DNA of 64,000 bases from Sphingomonas sp. Its GTDB lineage: Bacteria; Pseudomonadota; Alphaproteobacteria; Sphingomonadales; Sphingomonadaceae. Below the pieces are notes generated by a model. The model saw only the letters and a list, made by a program, of their open reading frames with translations. It was not told the DNA's origin and did no database searches. Below, piece after piece: positions 33,887 through 44,723 of this stretch (its first letter is position 1; each line of letters opens with the position of its first letter). Both the position numbers and the translations under genes were made by a program. The stretch lies in contig JAFOMG010000011.1 in the NCBI GenBank assembly GCA_017418975.1, positions 310,001 through 374,000 of the forward strand. Direction: 5' to 3'.

Positions 33887-35121
33887 GATCCTCTGGGCGT
33901 CAGCCGGAACAGCCGCCCATTGGCCTTGCCGGCGTCCTCGAGCAGCCACACCGCGCCGTCCGGGCCCTGCACCACATCGCGGATGCGCATGCCGAGGTCC
34001 CATTGCTCGGCCTTGCTCGCCCTGTCGCCGTCCAGCGCGACGCGGATCAGCGCGCGACCCGACAGCGCGCCGATCAGCAGCGAGCCTTTCCATTTCGGGA
34101 ACATGCCGCCCGAATAATAGATCATCCCGCCCGGCGAGATCGACGGGTTCCAATAGACCGCCGGCGCCTCGAAGCCGTCGCCGGGGGCGTGCCGCGGGAT
34201 CGGCGTGCCGTCGTAATTGTCGCCGTTCGAGACCAGCGGCCAGCCATAGTTCCGGCCCCTGCGGATCAGGTTGACCTCGTCGCCGCCCTTGGGGCCCATC
34301 TCGTTCTCCCAGAGCCGGCCGCTCGCGTCGAACACCAGCCCATAGGGATTGCGATGGCCGAGGGTCCAGGTCTCTGCGGGGACGAGATTGGGACCCTCCA
34401 CTTGCTGCGCGCGGCTCGCGGCGGTCTTGGCGATCTCGGTGTTCTTCGGCGGATCGGTGACCGTCACCGTCGCGGTGCCGGCCTTGCCCGCCCAGGGGTT
34501 GCCGGGCGCCGGCTTGCCGTCCAGCGTCAGGTGCAGGATCTTGCCGAGCGCCTGGTTCGGGTCCTGGGCCGGGGTGAAGCGCTGGCGCTCGCCCGACGTC
34601 AGGAACAGCGACTTGCCGTCGGGCGCGAAGGCGATGACCGCGCCGAACTGGCCGCCCTTGCCGTCCGATCCCGCGCGCCACAGCACTTGCGGGTCGGTGA
34701 GCGCCGGCGTCGCGCCGTCGACGAAGGTCGCGCGGGCCATCGCCAGGCTGGATCCCTGGGGCCGCGGCTCGGCATAGGTGTAGTAGACTCGCAGGCTCTT
34801 CGCGAAATCGGGCGCGGGGATCACGTCGAGCAGGCCGCCCTGGCCCTGAAAGGCTACGTCGATATTGGCGATCACCTGCCGCTGCCGGCCGTCCGCCGAG
34901 ACCAGCAGGATCCGGCCCGCCTTCTCGGTCACCAGCATGCGGCCGTCGGGCAGGAAGGCCATGGCCCAGGGCGCGTCGAACGCGGCGACCTGCGCCATGG
35001 TGAAGGGCGGTTCGCCATTGGCGGCGGAAGGGTCCGCCTGCCGCGCCGAGAGGCCCGAGCCGGCATTGCAGGCGGCGAGCAATGCCAGCGCGGGCAATGC
35101 CAGGCGAAGACTGTTCTGCAT
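33883..35121 (-). CDS. PQQ-dependent sugar dehydrogenase-like lipoprotein
   Basis: A 412-residue six-bladed beta-propeller of the glucose/sorbosone dehydrogenase family that oxidises aldoses in the periplasm. The N-terminus is a lipoprotein signal with the lipobox Leu-Ala-Ala-Cys (acylated Cys near residue 18). Family motifs include LDAPWAMAFLPDGRMLVTEKAGRI-like first blade, GQGGLLDVIPAPDF, TLGHRNPYGLVFD (catalytic-site His-Arg-Asn), EMGPKGGDEVNLI and PGGMIYYSG. The start at 35121 is chosen to expose the lipoprotein signal; an upstream in-frame start adds 31 unrelated residues. Cofactor use (PQQ) is inferred from the family. Confidence 0.88.
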   Translation of the reverse strand: MQNSLRLALPALALLAACNAGSGLSARQADPSAANGEPPFTMAQVAAFDAPWAMAFLPDGRMLVTEKAGRILLVSADGRQRQVIANIDVAFQGQGGLLDVIPAPDFAKSLRVYYTYAEPRPQGSSLAMARATFVDGATPALTDPQVLWRAGSDGKGGQFGAVIAFAPDGKSLFLTSGERQRFTPAQDPNQALGKILHLTLDGKPAPGNPWAGKAGTATVTVTDPPKNTEIAKTAASRAQQVEGPNLVPAETWTLGHRNPYGLVFDASGRLWENEMGPKGGDEVNLIRRGRNYGWPLVSNGDNYDGTPIPRHAPGDGFEAPAVYWNPSISPGGMIYYSGGMFPKWKGSLLIGALSGRALIRVALDGDRASKAEQWDLGMRIRDVVQGPDGAVWLLEDAGKANGRLFRLTPRGS

Positions 35122-35264
35122 CGGATCGATCCCTCTCTTTCGTTGTCGCGGCGCCAACGCTTCGAAAGCCGCAGCGGCTCCGGGCGTTGCCTCCGGTGCC
35201 AATTCTGCTTGCATCCCGGGCGCCTGCCAAGTGAAGCTGGCACGGGGAAGGCAAAGGGGGAATC

Positions 35265-37226
35265 ATGCGAGGCAAGCTTTTTCGGGGGATGGCGTTCGCC
35301 TGCGCCATCGCGCTCGCCGGCATCGCGACGGTGACGGCGATGGCGCGGTCCGGGGCGGTCGCTCCGGATCCCGATCCCGCCGTGCCGAGCGCCGCTGATT
35401 TCGGGGCATTGCCGGCGATCGGCGCGCCCGTGATCGCGCCCGACGGGAAGCTCATCGCCGCCAAGGGGCTGATCAAGGGCAAGCCGGTGGCGCTGATCTT
35501 CGAGACGGCCATCGAGGGGCGCAAGATCCGGCCGATTCCGATCCCGGACAAGCATCGCATCGAATGGATCCGCTGGGCAGGCAGCCGGCGCGTCCTGGTC
35601 AGCCTGAGCACGGCGGCCCGCGTGCTCGATGAGGATACCCGGCTGACCCGGATCGTGCTGCTCGACCTCGATACCGGCAAGCAGAGCTCCATCGGGCCGC
35701 GCGACCAGGGCGTGGTCGGCGACAATGTCGTCCATGTCGATCGGGACGGGCAGTATCTGCTGCTCAACACCCAGCCGAGCATCTATGAATGGCCGTCGGT
35801 CTATCGCGTCGATCTCGGCACCGGCAAATCGACCAAGATCGTCAGCTCGCGCGAGGATGTGTGGGACTGGTATGCCGATTCCGACGGCGTGGTGCGGGTC
35901 GGCATGGGCACGCGCGACGGGCGCTACTGGACCTATTATCGCGACAGGGACGGCGAGGACTTCCGGCGCAGCCAGCGCCGCGACGTGGGCACCGGCGCCG
36001 GCGACACCCGGATCGACAGCTTCACCCTGGCGCCCGGCAGTGCCCAGGGCTATGCGGTGGCGGCGGGCAAGAGCGGCCGTTTCGGCCTCTATCGCTACGA
36101 CTTCGCCAAGGAAGCGCTGGGCGAGCAGATCTACGAGAATCCGCAGGTCGACATCGACGATTTCGACCTGGGCCTGGACGGCAAGGTGCGCGGCGTCTTC
36201 TACGAGGAGGACAAGCCCGGGGTCACCTGGTTCGATCCCGAGATGCAGAAGCTCCAGGCCGGGCTCGACCGTGCCGTGCCCGGCCATCTCAACCGCGTCG
36301 TCTCGTCGAGCCGCGACAAGATGCAGCTGCTGATCTGGAGTGCCTCGTCCGACGATCCCGGCGCCTATTACGTCTATGATCGCAGGACCCGGCACATGGA
36401 CGCGTTCGCCGCGCCCTATGACAGCCTGATCGGCAAGCGGCTCGCCGCGATGGAGCCGGTCCGCTACCAGGCGCGCGACGGGCTCGAGCTGCGGGCCTAT
36501 CTGACGATGCCGCCGGGCCGCGGCGACAAGAACCTGCCGATGGTCATCATGCCGCATGGCGGCCCCTTCGCGCGCGACAGCTGGGGCTATGACGCCTGGG
36601 TCCAGTTCCTGGCGAGCAAGGGCTATGTGGTGCTCCAGCCCAATTTCCGCGGCTCGACCGGCTTCGGCCGCGATTTCGTCGCCAAGGGAATCGGCCAATG
36701 GGGGCGCGGCATGCAGGACGATATCGACGACGGCGTGAAATGGCTTGCGGCCAGGGGCGTGGTCGATCCCAAGCGCGTCTGCATCATGGGCGCTTCGTTC
36801 GGCGGCTATGCGGCGATGTGGGCGGCGGTGCGCAATCCCGAGACCTATCGCTGCGCGATCAGCTTCGCCGGAGTTTCCGACGTCGCCTCGATGCTGCGCT
36901 ACGACGGCCGCACGATGGCCGCGACCCGCTATTTTAGCGACTGGCGCACCCGGGTGCAGGGCGACAAGCATTTCGAGCTCGATACCGTCTCGCCCCTGAA
37001 GCAGGTCGAGCGGATGCGCGTGCCGATCCTGCTCGCGCATGGCGAGGACGACGACAATGTGCCGCTCTACCAGTCGCGCCGCCTGCACGACGCGCTGCAG
37101 AAGCTGGGGCGGGCGCATGAATATGTCGTCTATCCCAAGGAAGGGCACGGCTTCGCCGATCCGGTGCATTCGACCGACTTCCTCACCCGGGTGGGCAAGT
37201 TCCTCGACACGCATAATCCGAGTTGA
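35265..37226 (+). CDS. S9 family (prolyl oligopeptidase type) serine peptidase, exported
   Basis: A 653-residue two-domain peptidase. An N-terminal hydrophobic segment (about 9-27) serves as signal or anchor, residues 40-410 form the beta-propeller gate, and the C-terminal alpha/beta-hydrolase domain carries the catalytic nucleophile Ser511 in GASFGGYAA, an Asp in HGEDDDNVP and His628 in EGHGF. The GWG-like PHGGPFARDSWGYDAWVQFLASKGYVVLQPNFRGSTGFG oxyanion segment is typical of acylaminoacyl/dipeptidyl peptidases. Such enzymes are abundant in sphingomonads and degrade short peptides outside the cytosol. It has its own divergent promoter region shared with the sugar dehydrogenase gene. Confidence 0.9.
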   Translation: MRGKLFRGMAFACAIALAGIATVTAMARSGAVAPDPDPAVPSAADFGALPAIGAPVIAPDGKLIAAKGLIKGKPVALIFETAIEGRKIRPIPIPDKHRIEWIRWAGSRRVLVSLSTAARVLDEDTRLTRIVLLDLDTGKQSSIGPRDQGVVGDNVVHVDRDGQYLLLNTQPSIYEWPSVYRVDLGTGKSTKIVSSREDVWDWYADSDGVVRVGMGTRDGRYWTYYRDRDGEDFRRSQRRDVGTGAGDTRIDSFTLAPGSAQGYAVAAGKSGRFGLYRYDFAKEALGEQIYENPQVDIDDFDLGLDGKVRGVFYEEDKPGVTWFDPEMQKLQAGLDRAVPGHLNRVVSSSRDKMQLLIWSASSDDPGAYYVYDRRTRHMDAFAAPYDSLIGKRLAAMEPVRYQARDGLELRAYLTMPPGRGDKNLPMVIMPHGGPFARDSWGYDAWVQFLASKGYVVLQPNFRGSTGFGRDFVAKGIGQWGRGMQDDIDDGVKWLAARGVVDPKRVCIMGASFGGYAAMWAAVRNPETYRCAISFAGVSDVASMLRYDGRTMAATRYFSDWRTRVQGDKHFELDTVSPLKQVERMRVPILLAHGEDDDNVPLYQSRRLHDALQKLGRAHEYVVYPKEGHGFADPVHSTDFLTRVGKFLDTHNPS

Positions 37227-37584
37227 GGGCCGGGCAGCGGATTTACCCGGACGGCGCGGCAAAGTTTACGAACCATATGCATGCGGGCCCGGATTCCGCT
37301 CCCCCAAACGCGCCGATGCCGGTGGATTTACCCCGCTGGGGCGAAGTGTCGTCCTGTGCGACGCGAAGGGGCACGGGGACGCCGTGTCACGCGAAATCCT
37401 GCATTGAAAGGCCCTTCGCCCCTGGCCAGGGCAGGATCTTGCCCCGGCCCGAATCCGATTGCTCTTGCCGCCGCCGCGCCGAGTGCGTATATCGCCCGTG
37501 CTTTCTCGACATCGTCAAACATGCCGAGGTCGGGGCCCGCAGGGCTCCGGCGCCGAAGCTGCTTGACCAATTCCGGAGTGCCGC
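37227..37584 (+). promoter_or_regulatory. 358-base leader/promoter gap before rimP
   Basis: No gene is seen here. The gap holds several small hairpins (for example CACGG...CCGTG at 37373-37387, the palindrome CCTGGCCAGG at 37421-37430 and GGGCA...TGCCC at 37429-37444). Promoters for the rimP-nusA-infB operon should lie within it, but I cannot pick hexamers with confidence. Confidence 0.35.
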
Positions 37585-38132
37585 GTGGCGAATATTGCCG
37601 ACCTCACCAAGCTGATCGAACCCGAAGCCCAGGCGCTCGGGCTCGCGCTGGTGCGCGTCAAGATGTTCGGCGGCACCAGCGACCCGACGTTGCAGGTGAT
37701 GGCCGAGCGCCCCGACACCCGCCAGCTCACCATCGACGATTGCGCCGATCTGTCGCGCCGCATCTCCGATGTGTTCGACGCGCTGGAGGAAGCGGGCAAG
37801 GACCCGTTCGATTACGCCTATCGCCTGGAAGTCAGCTCGCCGGGCATCGACCGGCCGCTCACTCGGCTCCAAGACTATGCGGACTGGAAGACGCACGAGG
37901 CGCGGCTGAACCTGGCCGAGCCGCTCGAGGACGGGCGCAAGCAATTGACCGGCGACCTGATCGGCATCGAGGGCGATCTCGTCTCGATCGACGTCCGCAA
38001 GTACAAGGTGGTCAGCGTTCCGTTCGGCAGCATCGCCGACGCCAAGCTGCTGATGACCGACCGACTGATCAACGCCACCGCGCCGCTCTCGACCGAGGGC
38101 GCGGACGAATACGAAGCAGAGGAAGACAACTG

Positions 38133-38133
<1 letters not shown>
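37585..38133 (+). CDS. rimP: Ribosome maturation factor RimP
   Basis: RimP helps late assembly of the 30S subunit. The 182-residue protein has the two expected domains: the N-terminal alpha/beta domain (LTKLIEPEAQALGLALVRVKMFGG ... TIDDCADLSRRISDVFDAL) with YRLEVSSPGIDRPL at its end, and the C-terminal SH3-like domain (about 95-170, GDLIGIEGDLVSIDVR). The start is GTG at 37585 behind a GGAG. A poorly conserved acidic tail closes the protein. It is first in the superoperon and overlaps nusA by one base (TGATG). Confidence 0.95.
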
Positions 38134-39745
<1,612 letters not shown>

Positions 39746-39746
<1 letters not shown>

Positions 39747-39973
39747 TGCCCTTCATCGACATCCGTCTGGCCGGCCCGGCCACCCGCGAGCAGAAGGCTG
39801 GCATCGTCGCCGATGTCACGGCCTCGATGGTCGCGCGCCTGGGCAAGCCGGCGGGTGCCGTCCAGGTCAACATCACCGAGCTGAGCTTGGAGAATTACGG
39901 CGCGGGCGGTCAGCTGATCGCGGACCGCAACGCGCCGGTGCAGGGAGACGCGCATGCGGAACCCTCACAATGA
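39746..39973 (+). CDS. 4-oxalocrotonate tautomerase family protein
   Basis: A 75-residue tautomerase-superfamily protein. After Met removal the N-terminus would be Pro, the catalytic base, in PFIDIRLAGPATREQKAGIVADVTASMV; the family beta-strand VQVNITELSLENYGAGGQLIAD follows. It is coupled to nusA by a TGATG overlap and overlaps the next gene by 20 bases, so it is embedded in the ribosome/transcription operon. A metabolic role there is unexplained; the substrate is unknown. Confidence 0.85.
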
Positions 39974-40718
39974 CACGGCACGGCTGAAGACCAGCGCGAC
40001 CACCTCTTCCGCATCGCGGGAGGGGAGCGACCCCATGCGCACCTGCATCCTGAGTCGCGAGGAAGCTCCGCGCGACGGGCTGATCCGACTCGCGCTCTCG
40101 CCCGATGGCGAGGTGCTGCCCGATGTCCGCGCCAAGGCGCCGGGCCGCGGCGCCTGGATCGGCGTGACTCGCGCGGAACTCGAAGCTTCGGGCAAGAAGC
40201 TCAAGGGCGTGCTCGCCCGCGCCTTCAAGGGCGCCGAGCTGCGCATTCCCGAGGATCTGGGTGCGCGGATCGAGGAGCAGCTCCGGCGCAACGCGCTCGA
40301 CCGGCTGGGCCTGGAGTTCAAGGCCGGGCATGTCGCGATCGGCGGCGACCGCATCCAGGAAGCCGCGCGCGGCGGCAGGCTCCACCTGCTGCTCCATGCG
40401 AGCGATGCCGGCGAGGACGGCGCGCGCAAGCTCGCCCAGGCCTGGCGCGTGGGCAGCGATCGCGAGGGCAGCGGCCTGCAGGGCTTAACATTGCCGATCC
40501 CGCGCACCATATTGTCCTTGGCGCTTGGCCGCGAAAATGTGGTACATGCGGGCCTGACCGACGCCAAAGCGGCTGCGCGGACGAGCGAAGCGCTCGATCG
40601 GTGGCTGCGCTTTATCGGATCCGATTCCACCCCTCGCCCTTGCGAAACCGCTTCGCAAGGCGCATCGGCGCTTCCGTCGGAAGCGTCCGAAGACGAACGA
40701 CAGACTGAAGGACTTTAG
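39954..40718 (+). CDS. YlxR/RnpM-type RNA-binding protein fused to an L7Ae-like domain
   Basis: A 254-residue protein with two parts. The YlxR (DUF448) domain (about 26-100) has RTCILSREEAPRDGLIRLALSPDGEVLPDVRAKAPGRGAWIGVTRAELE, including the GRGAW RNA-binding motif. The second part (about 105-215) resembles ribosomal L7Ae/L30e-like domains (DRLGLEFKAGHVAIGGDRIQEAARGGRLHLLLHASDA). YlxR homologues bind RNase P RNA or act as nucleoid/transcription regulators. The gene's position between nusA and infB is the family norm, here with the tautomerase in front. The tail is disordered. Confidence 0.87.
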   Translation: MRNPHNDTARLKTSATTSSASREGSDPMRTCILSREEAPRDGLIRLALSPDGEVLPDVRAKAPGRGAWIGVTRAELEASGKKLKGVLARAFKGAELRIPEDLGARIEEQLRRNALDRLGLEFKAGHVAIGGDRIQEAARGGRLHLLLHASDAGEDGARKLAQAWRVGSDREGSGLQGLTLPIPRTILSLALGRENVVHAGLTDAKAAARTSEALDRWLRFIGSDSTPRPCETASQGASALPSEASEDERQTEGL

Positions 40719-40726
40719 GCAGGCGC

Positions 40727-43447
40727 ATGAGCGACACCGATAACGATAAGCCGAAACTGGGCATGCGCGCACCGCTGGGGCTGAAGCGCACGGTCGAGAC
40801 GGGCAAGGTGAAGCAGAGCTTCAGCCATGGCCGCTCGAACACCGTGGTCGTGGAAGTGAAGCGCCGCCGTGTCCTGGGCCCGCACGGCACTCCGCAGGAC
40901 GAGGCGCAGGCCGCGCCCGAGCCTGTCGCCGCCCCCGCTGCGCCGCCGGCGCCGCCCGCCCCGCCGCGCCCCGTCGCGCCCCCGCCGCGCCCGTCGAACG
41001 AGACGGCGCAGGAGCGCCAGGCCCGACTGCTGCGCGAGGCGGAAGACCAGCGCATGCAGGCGAACGAGGAAGCGCGCCGCCGCGAGGAGCGCGAGCGCGC
41101 CGAGGCCGCCGAAGCCGAGGCCCGTCGCATCGAGGAGAAGGCCCGGGCCGAGGCGGAAGCCGCCAAGGCGCCGCCGGCTCCCGAGCCCAAGGTCGAGAAG
41201 GCCGTCGAGGCCGCTCCGGCACCCGTCGCCGCTCCGGCGCCGACTCCGGCCCCGGCTCCCAAGCCCGCGCCGACGCCGGCGCCGCCCCCGGCTCCGGTCG
41301 CGCTGCAGCTCGATCCGAGCCGCCCGGCCCCGCGCCTGTTCACCCCGGTGCAGCGCCCCGAGATTCCCAAGCCGCAGCCCAAGCCCGAGCCGAAGCCCGA
41401 GGCTGCCGCTCCGGCGCCGACCCAGGCCGCGCGCCCGGCCGGCGGCGGCAATGCGCCCGCATCGCGCCCTGCCCCCACGGGCGGTGCGCCGGTGCGCCGC
41501 GGCCCCGAGCCCGCGCGTCCGCAGCAGCGCGACCGCAAGGGCGACGATCGCCGCCAGTCGGGCAAGCTCACCGTCAATCGCGCGCTGGGCGGCGAGGACG
41601 GCGCCCGCGCCCGCTCGCTCGCCGCGCTGAAGCGCGCCCGCGAGAAGGAGCATCGCCGTGCGTTCGGCGGCGGCTCGATCCAGCGCGAGAAGCAGGTCCG
41701 CGACGTGGTCGTCCCCGAGGCGATCACCGTGCAGGAGCTCGCCAACCGCATGGCCGAGAAGGGCGCCGACCTGGTGAAGGCGTTGTTCAAGATGGGCATG
41801 CCGGTCACCGTCAACCAGACGATCGACCAGGACACCGCCGAGCTGCTCGTCACCGAATTCGGCCACAACCTGCAGCGCGTCAGCGAGAGCGACGTCGACC
41901 TGGTCGAGGCCGAGGCCGATGCCGAGGACACGCTGCAGCCGCGCGCGCCGGTGGTGACGATCATGGGTCACGTCGACCATGGCAAGACCTCGCTGCTCGA
42001 TGCCCTGCGCGGCACCGATGTGGTGAAGGGCGAGGCCGGCGGCATCACCCAGCATATCGGCGCCTATCAGGTCACGCTGAAGGACAAGTCGAAGATCACC
42101 TTCCTCGACACGCCGGGCCACGAGGCCTTCTCGGAAATGCGCGCGCGCGGCGCCGACATCACCGACATCGTCGTGCTGGTGGTGGCCGCCAATGACGGCC
42201 TGATGCCGCAGACGATCGAGGCGATCAACCACACCAAGGCGGCCGGCGTGCCGATGATCGTGGCGATCAACAAGGTCGACCTCGACAGCGCCAATCCGCA
42301 GCGCGTGCGCGAGCGCCTGCTCGAGCATGAGGTGATCGTCGAGGAGATGGGCGGCGAGACGCAGGACGTCGAAGTCTCCGCGCTCAAGAAGATCGGCCTC
42401 GACGACCTGATCGCCAAGATCCAGATCCAGGCCGAGCTGCTCGACCTCAAGGCCAATCCGGACCGCGAGGCCGAGGGCACGGTGATCGAGGCCAAGCTCG
42501 ACAAGGGCCGCGGCCCGGTCGCGACGATCCTGGTCAGCCGCGGCACGCTCAAGGTGGGCGACGTGTTCGTCGTCGGCGCCGAGAGCGGCAAGGTCCGCGC
42601 GCTGATCAACGACAAGGGCCAGCAGGTGAAGGAAGCGGGCCCGTCGGTGCCGGTCGAAGTGCTCGGCCTGTCGGGCGTGCCGATGTCGGGCGACGGGCTC
42701 CAGGTCGTGGAGAACGAGGCGCGTGCCCGCGAGGTCGCCGAATACCGCCAGGGCGTGGCGCTGCAGAAGCGCACCACCCAGGCGCCGGCCAGCCTCGAGA
42801 GCATGTTCTCGGCGCTGCGCGACAAGCAGGCGATCGAGTATCCGCTGGTGGTCAAGGCCGATACCCAGGGTTCGGTCGAGGCGATCGTGGGCGCTCTCAA
42901 CAAGATCTCGACCGACGAGATCAAGGTGCGCATCCTCCACAGCGGCGTGGGCGCGATCACGGAAAGCGACGTCAATGTCGGCGCGGCCTCGGGTGCTCCG
43001 ATCATCGGCTTCAACGTCCGCGCCAATGCCAAGGCGCGCGAGATCGCCGAGCGCAACAAGGTCGCGCTCAAATATTATGATGTGATCTACGACCTGACCG
43101 ACGAAGTCCGCGCCGGCATGGCGGGCGAGCTCGGTCCGGAAGCGTTCGAGACCGTCGTCGGCCGCGCCGAGATCAAGGAAGTCTTCTCGGCCGGCAAGCA
43201 CGGCAAGGCCGCCGGTCTGCTGGTGGTCGAGGGCGCGATCCGCAAGGCGCTCAAGGCGCGCATCACCCGCGACGACGTCATCATCTACAATGGCGAGATC
43301 GCGTCGCTGCGTCGCTTCAAGGACGATGTGGCCGAAGTGCGCGCGGGCCTGGAGTGCGGCGTGACGTTCAGCCAGAACTTCACCGACATCAAGGCCGGCG
43401 ACTATCTCGAGACCTTCGAAGTCGAGATGCGCGAGCGCACGCTCTGA
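40727..43447 (+). CDS. infB: Translation initiation factor IF-2
   Basis: IF-2 is the GTPase that brings fMet-tRNA to the 30S start site and promotes subunit joining. At 906 residues, it has a long Ala/Pro/Glu-rich N-terminal region (about 1-330) with charged coiled coil, an IF2_N domain near 335-385 (ITVQELANRMAEKGADLVKALFKMG), and the G domain with the P-loop GHVDHGKT at 414-421, DTPGHEAF switch II and NKVDL specificity motif. Beta-barrel domains II, III and IV follow to the C-terminus. GTG-type internal starts for shorter isoforms are possible but not evident. Its stop overlaps a 52-residue gene by one base. Confidence 0.97.
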   Translation: MSDTDNDKPKLGMRAPLGLKRTVETGKVKQSFSHGRSNTVVVEVKRRRVLGPHGTPQDEAQAAPEPVAAPAAPPAPPAPPRPVAPPPRPSNETAQERQARLLREAEDQRMQANEEARRREERERAEAAEAEARRIEEKARAEAEAAKAPPAPEPKVEKAVEAAPAPVAAPAPTPAPAPKPAPTPAPPPAPVALQLDPSRPAPRLFTPVQRPEIPKPQPKPEPKPEAAAPAPTQAARPAGGGNAPASRPAPTGGAPVRRGPEPARPQQRDRKGDDRRQSGKLTVNRALGGEDGARARSLAALKRAREKEHRRAFGGGSIQREKQVRDVVVPEAITVQELANRMAEKGADLVKALFKMGMPVTVNQTIDQDTAELLVTEFGHNLQRVSESDVDLVEAEADAEDTLQPRAPVVTIMGHVDHGKTSLLDALRGTDVVKGEAGGITQHIGAYQVTLKDKSKITFLDTPGHEAFSEMRARGADITDIVVLVVAANDGLMPQTIEAINHTKAAGVPMIVAINKVDLDSANPQRVRERLLEHEVIVEEMGGETQDVEVSALKKIGLDDLIAKIQIQAELLDLKANPDREAEGTVIEAKLDKGRGPVATILVSRGTLKVGDVFVVGAESGKVRALINDKGQQVKEAGPSVPVEVLGLSGVPMSGDGLQVVENEARAREVAEYRQGVALQKRTTQAPASLESMFSALRDKQAIEYPLVVKADTQGSVEAIVGALNKISTDEIKVRILHSGVGAITESDVNVGAASGAPIIGFNVRANAKAREIAERNKVALKYYDVIYDLTDEVRAGMAGELGPEAFETVVGRAEIKEVFSAGKHGKAAGLLVVEGAIRKALKARITRDDVIIYNGEIASLRRFKDDVAEVRAGLECGVTFSQNFTDIKAGDYLETFEVEMRERTL

Positions 43448-43605
43448 TGCCGGAAAGCCGGAGGAGACGACGCAAGTCCTCGCCTCCGGCACCGCGCCGG
43501 CGAAGCTGGTGGCGCGGGGCGCTGTTCTCCGCGGCGGACGGCGCGAGCATCGGCTGCCTGCCGCTGCTCCTCTGCCTCGCCCTGCCGGCGTCGATGCTGC
43601 GATGA
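43447..43605 (+). CDS. 52-residue basic membrane-like peptide between infB and a thioesterase
   Basis: The ATG overlaps the infB stop (TGATG) and the TGA overlaps the next ATG by four bases, so translation coupling on both sides supports a real gene. The first 24 residues are extremely basic (MPESRRRRRKSS...RRRSWWRG) and residues about 28-50 are hydrophobic (AADGASIGCLPLLLCLALPAS), like a single membrane helix with a positive-inside tail. No family is recognised. The alternative is that it merely bridges two genes to keep ribosomes coupled. Confidence 0.5.
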   Translation: MPESRRRRRKSSPPAPRRRSWWRGALFSAADGASIGCLPLLLCLALPASMLR

Positions 43606-44027
43606 GCTCGATCTTCGACGATTTCCCGTCGCCTTCCTCCGCCCGGCTGCTCGGCTGGGAGATGAGAGGGTTCGACGCGACGGCGCGGACGATCGAGATC
43701 GGCTTCACCATCGACGACCGGTTCCTCAATCCGGCGGGCACGGTGCAGGGCGGGTTCCTGGCGGCGATGCTCGACGATACCCAGGGGCCCTGCCTGTTCG
43801 CGGCGAGCGAGGGGCGGGTCTATGCGCCGACGATCGATTTCCATGTGGTGTGCCTGAGGCCCGCGCGGCCCGGCCGTTTCACGGGGAAGGGCAGGGTGGT
43901 GAGCCTGGGCAAGACGATCGCGGTGACCGAGGCCGAATTGTTTGACGAAGGCGGCAACATGGTCGCCCGCGGCACCTTCACGGGCCGCGTGATGGAAGGC
44001 GCGATGGCGCGCCGGGGTGAGAAATGA
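43602..44027 (+). CDS. PaaI-type hotdog thioesterase
   Basis: A 141-residue hotdog-fold protein: [35 protein letters not shown] is the catalytic-loop and central-helix block, and [40 protein letters not shown] the strand block. It hydrolyses an unknown acyl-CoA. Its ATG overlaps the small upstream gene by four bases and its stop overlaps rbfA by four bases, so a metabolic thioesterase is tightly embedded in the translation operon. Confidence 0.83.
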   Translation: MSSIFDDFPSPSSARLLGWEMRGFDATARTIEIGFTIDDRFLNPAGTVQGGFLAAMLDDTQGPCLFAASEGRVYAPTIDFHVVCLRPARPGRFTGKGRVVSLGKTIAVTEAELFDEGGNMVARGTFTGRVMEGAMARRGEK

Positions 44028-44428
44028 AGACGCAGACCACCACCGAAGAGCGTTCCGTCCGCCTGCTGCGCGTCGGCGAGCAGGTGCGCCACGTGCTGAG
44101 CGAGATCCTGCAGCGCGGCGAAGTGCACGACGAGACGCTGGCCAGCCACATGGTCTCGATCACCGAAGTGCGCATGTCGCCCGATCTGCGCCACGCCACC
44201 GTGTTCGTGAAGCCGCTGCTCGGCAAGGACGAGGAAGTGGTGATCAAGGCGCTGCGCACCAACACCGCCTATCTCCAGCGCGAAGTCGCCCACCGGGTGA
44301 AGATGAAATATGCGGCCAGGCTCAAGTTCCTGGCGGACGAGAGCTTCGACGAGGGCAGCCATATCGACAAGCTGCTGCGCGACCCCAAGGTGGCGCGCGA
44401 CCTGGGCGAGGATGGTGAGGGCGATTGA
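44024..44428 (+). CDS. rbfA: Ribosome-binding factor A
   Basis: RbfA binds the 30S precursor and aids 16S rRNA 5'-end maturation and cold adaptation. The 134-residue protein has the KH-like core: [55 protein letters not shown], and the final [28 protein letters not shown] segment, which is the conserved RbfA signature. It starts four bases before the end of the thioesterase gene. The 32 bases between its stop and the antitoxin gene hold a strong dyad. Confidence 0.95.
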   Translation: MKTQTTTEERSVRLLRVGEQVRHVLSEILQRGEVHDETLASHMVSITEVRMSPDLRHATVFVKPLLGKDEEVVIKALRTNTAYLQREVAHRVKMKYAARLKFLADESFDEGSHIDKLLRDPKVARDLGEDGEGD

Positions 44429-44437
44429 CTCCCGCGC

Positions 44438-44457
44438 CGGTAAGACGCATCTTACCG
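44438..44457. promoter_or_regulatory. Perfect 20-bp dyad directly before the antitoxin start
   Basis: CGGTAAGA-N4-TCTTACCG ends two bases before the ATG at 44460 and covers the position where a Shine-Dalgarno sequence would be. It is a likely autoregulatory operator for the AbrB-type antitoxin; as RNA it would form a hairpin at the start codon. Confidence 0.65.
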
Positions 44458-44459
44458 CC

Positions 44460-44723
44460 ATGAACGCGCACACTCGAATGTCCGACAAGGGTCAGGTGGT
44501 CGTTCCCAAGTCCATACGGGATCGGCTTGGCTGGGCTGCCGGGGCCGATCTCGAAGTCATCGAGACATCGAGCGGAATTTACCTCACGCGCCGTCAGGCG
44601 CGGCAAGCATCGCTAACGGTCGAGCAGGCCGTCCGGCAGCTTCGCGCGATCTACAAGCATGCGGGACTGCCGGTTGCCGTCGAGGATCTGGGCTGGTCAT
44701 CCGACATTGCGGACGACGCATGA
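44460..44723 (+). CDS. AbrB/MazE-type (SpoVT-AbrB domain) antitoxin
   Basis: An 87-residue protein. The swapped-hairpin DNA-binding domain is MSDKGQVVVPKSIRDRLGWAAGADLEVIETSSGIYLTRR (about residues 7-45); the C-terminal half would wrap the toxin. It pairs with the PIN toxin gene by a four-base ATGA overlap, the usual VapBC arrangement. No Shine-Dalgarno is visible; a perfect dyad sits just upstream, consistent with autorepression by the toxin-antitoxin complex. Codon use is less GC-biased than in rbfA or tdk, so the pair is probably acquired. Confidence 0.87.
   Translation: MNAHTRMSDKGQVVVPKSIRDRLGWAAGADLEVIETSSGIYLTRRQARQASLTVEQAVRQLRAIYKHAGLPVAVEDLGWSSDIADDA

Noticed and set aside
44438..44457. 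Reading the dyad after rbfA as its terminator
   Set aside because: No T-run follows and the antitoxin ATG begins two bases later, so an operator or translational hairpin fits better.
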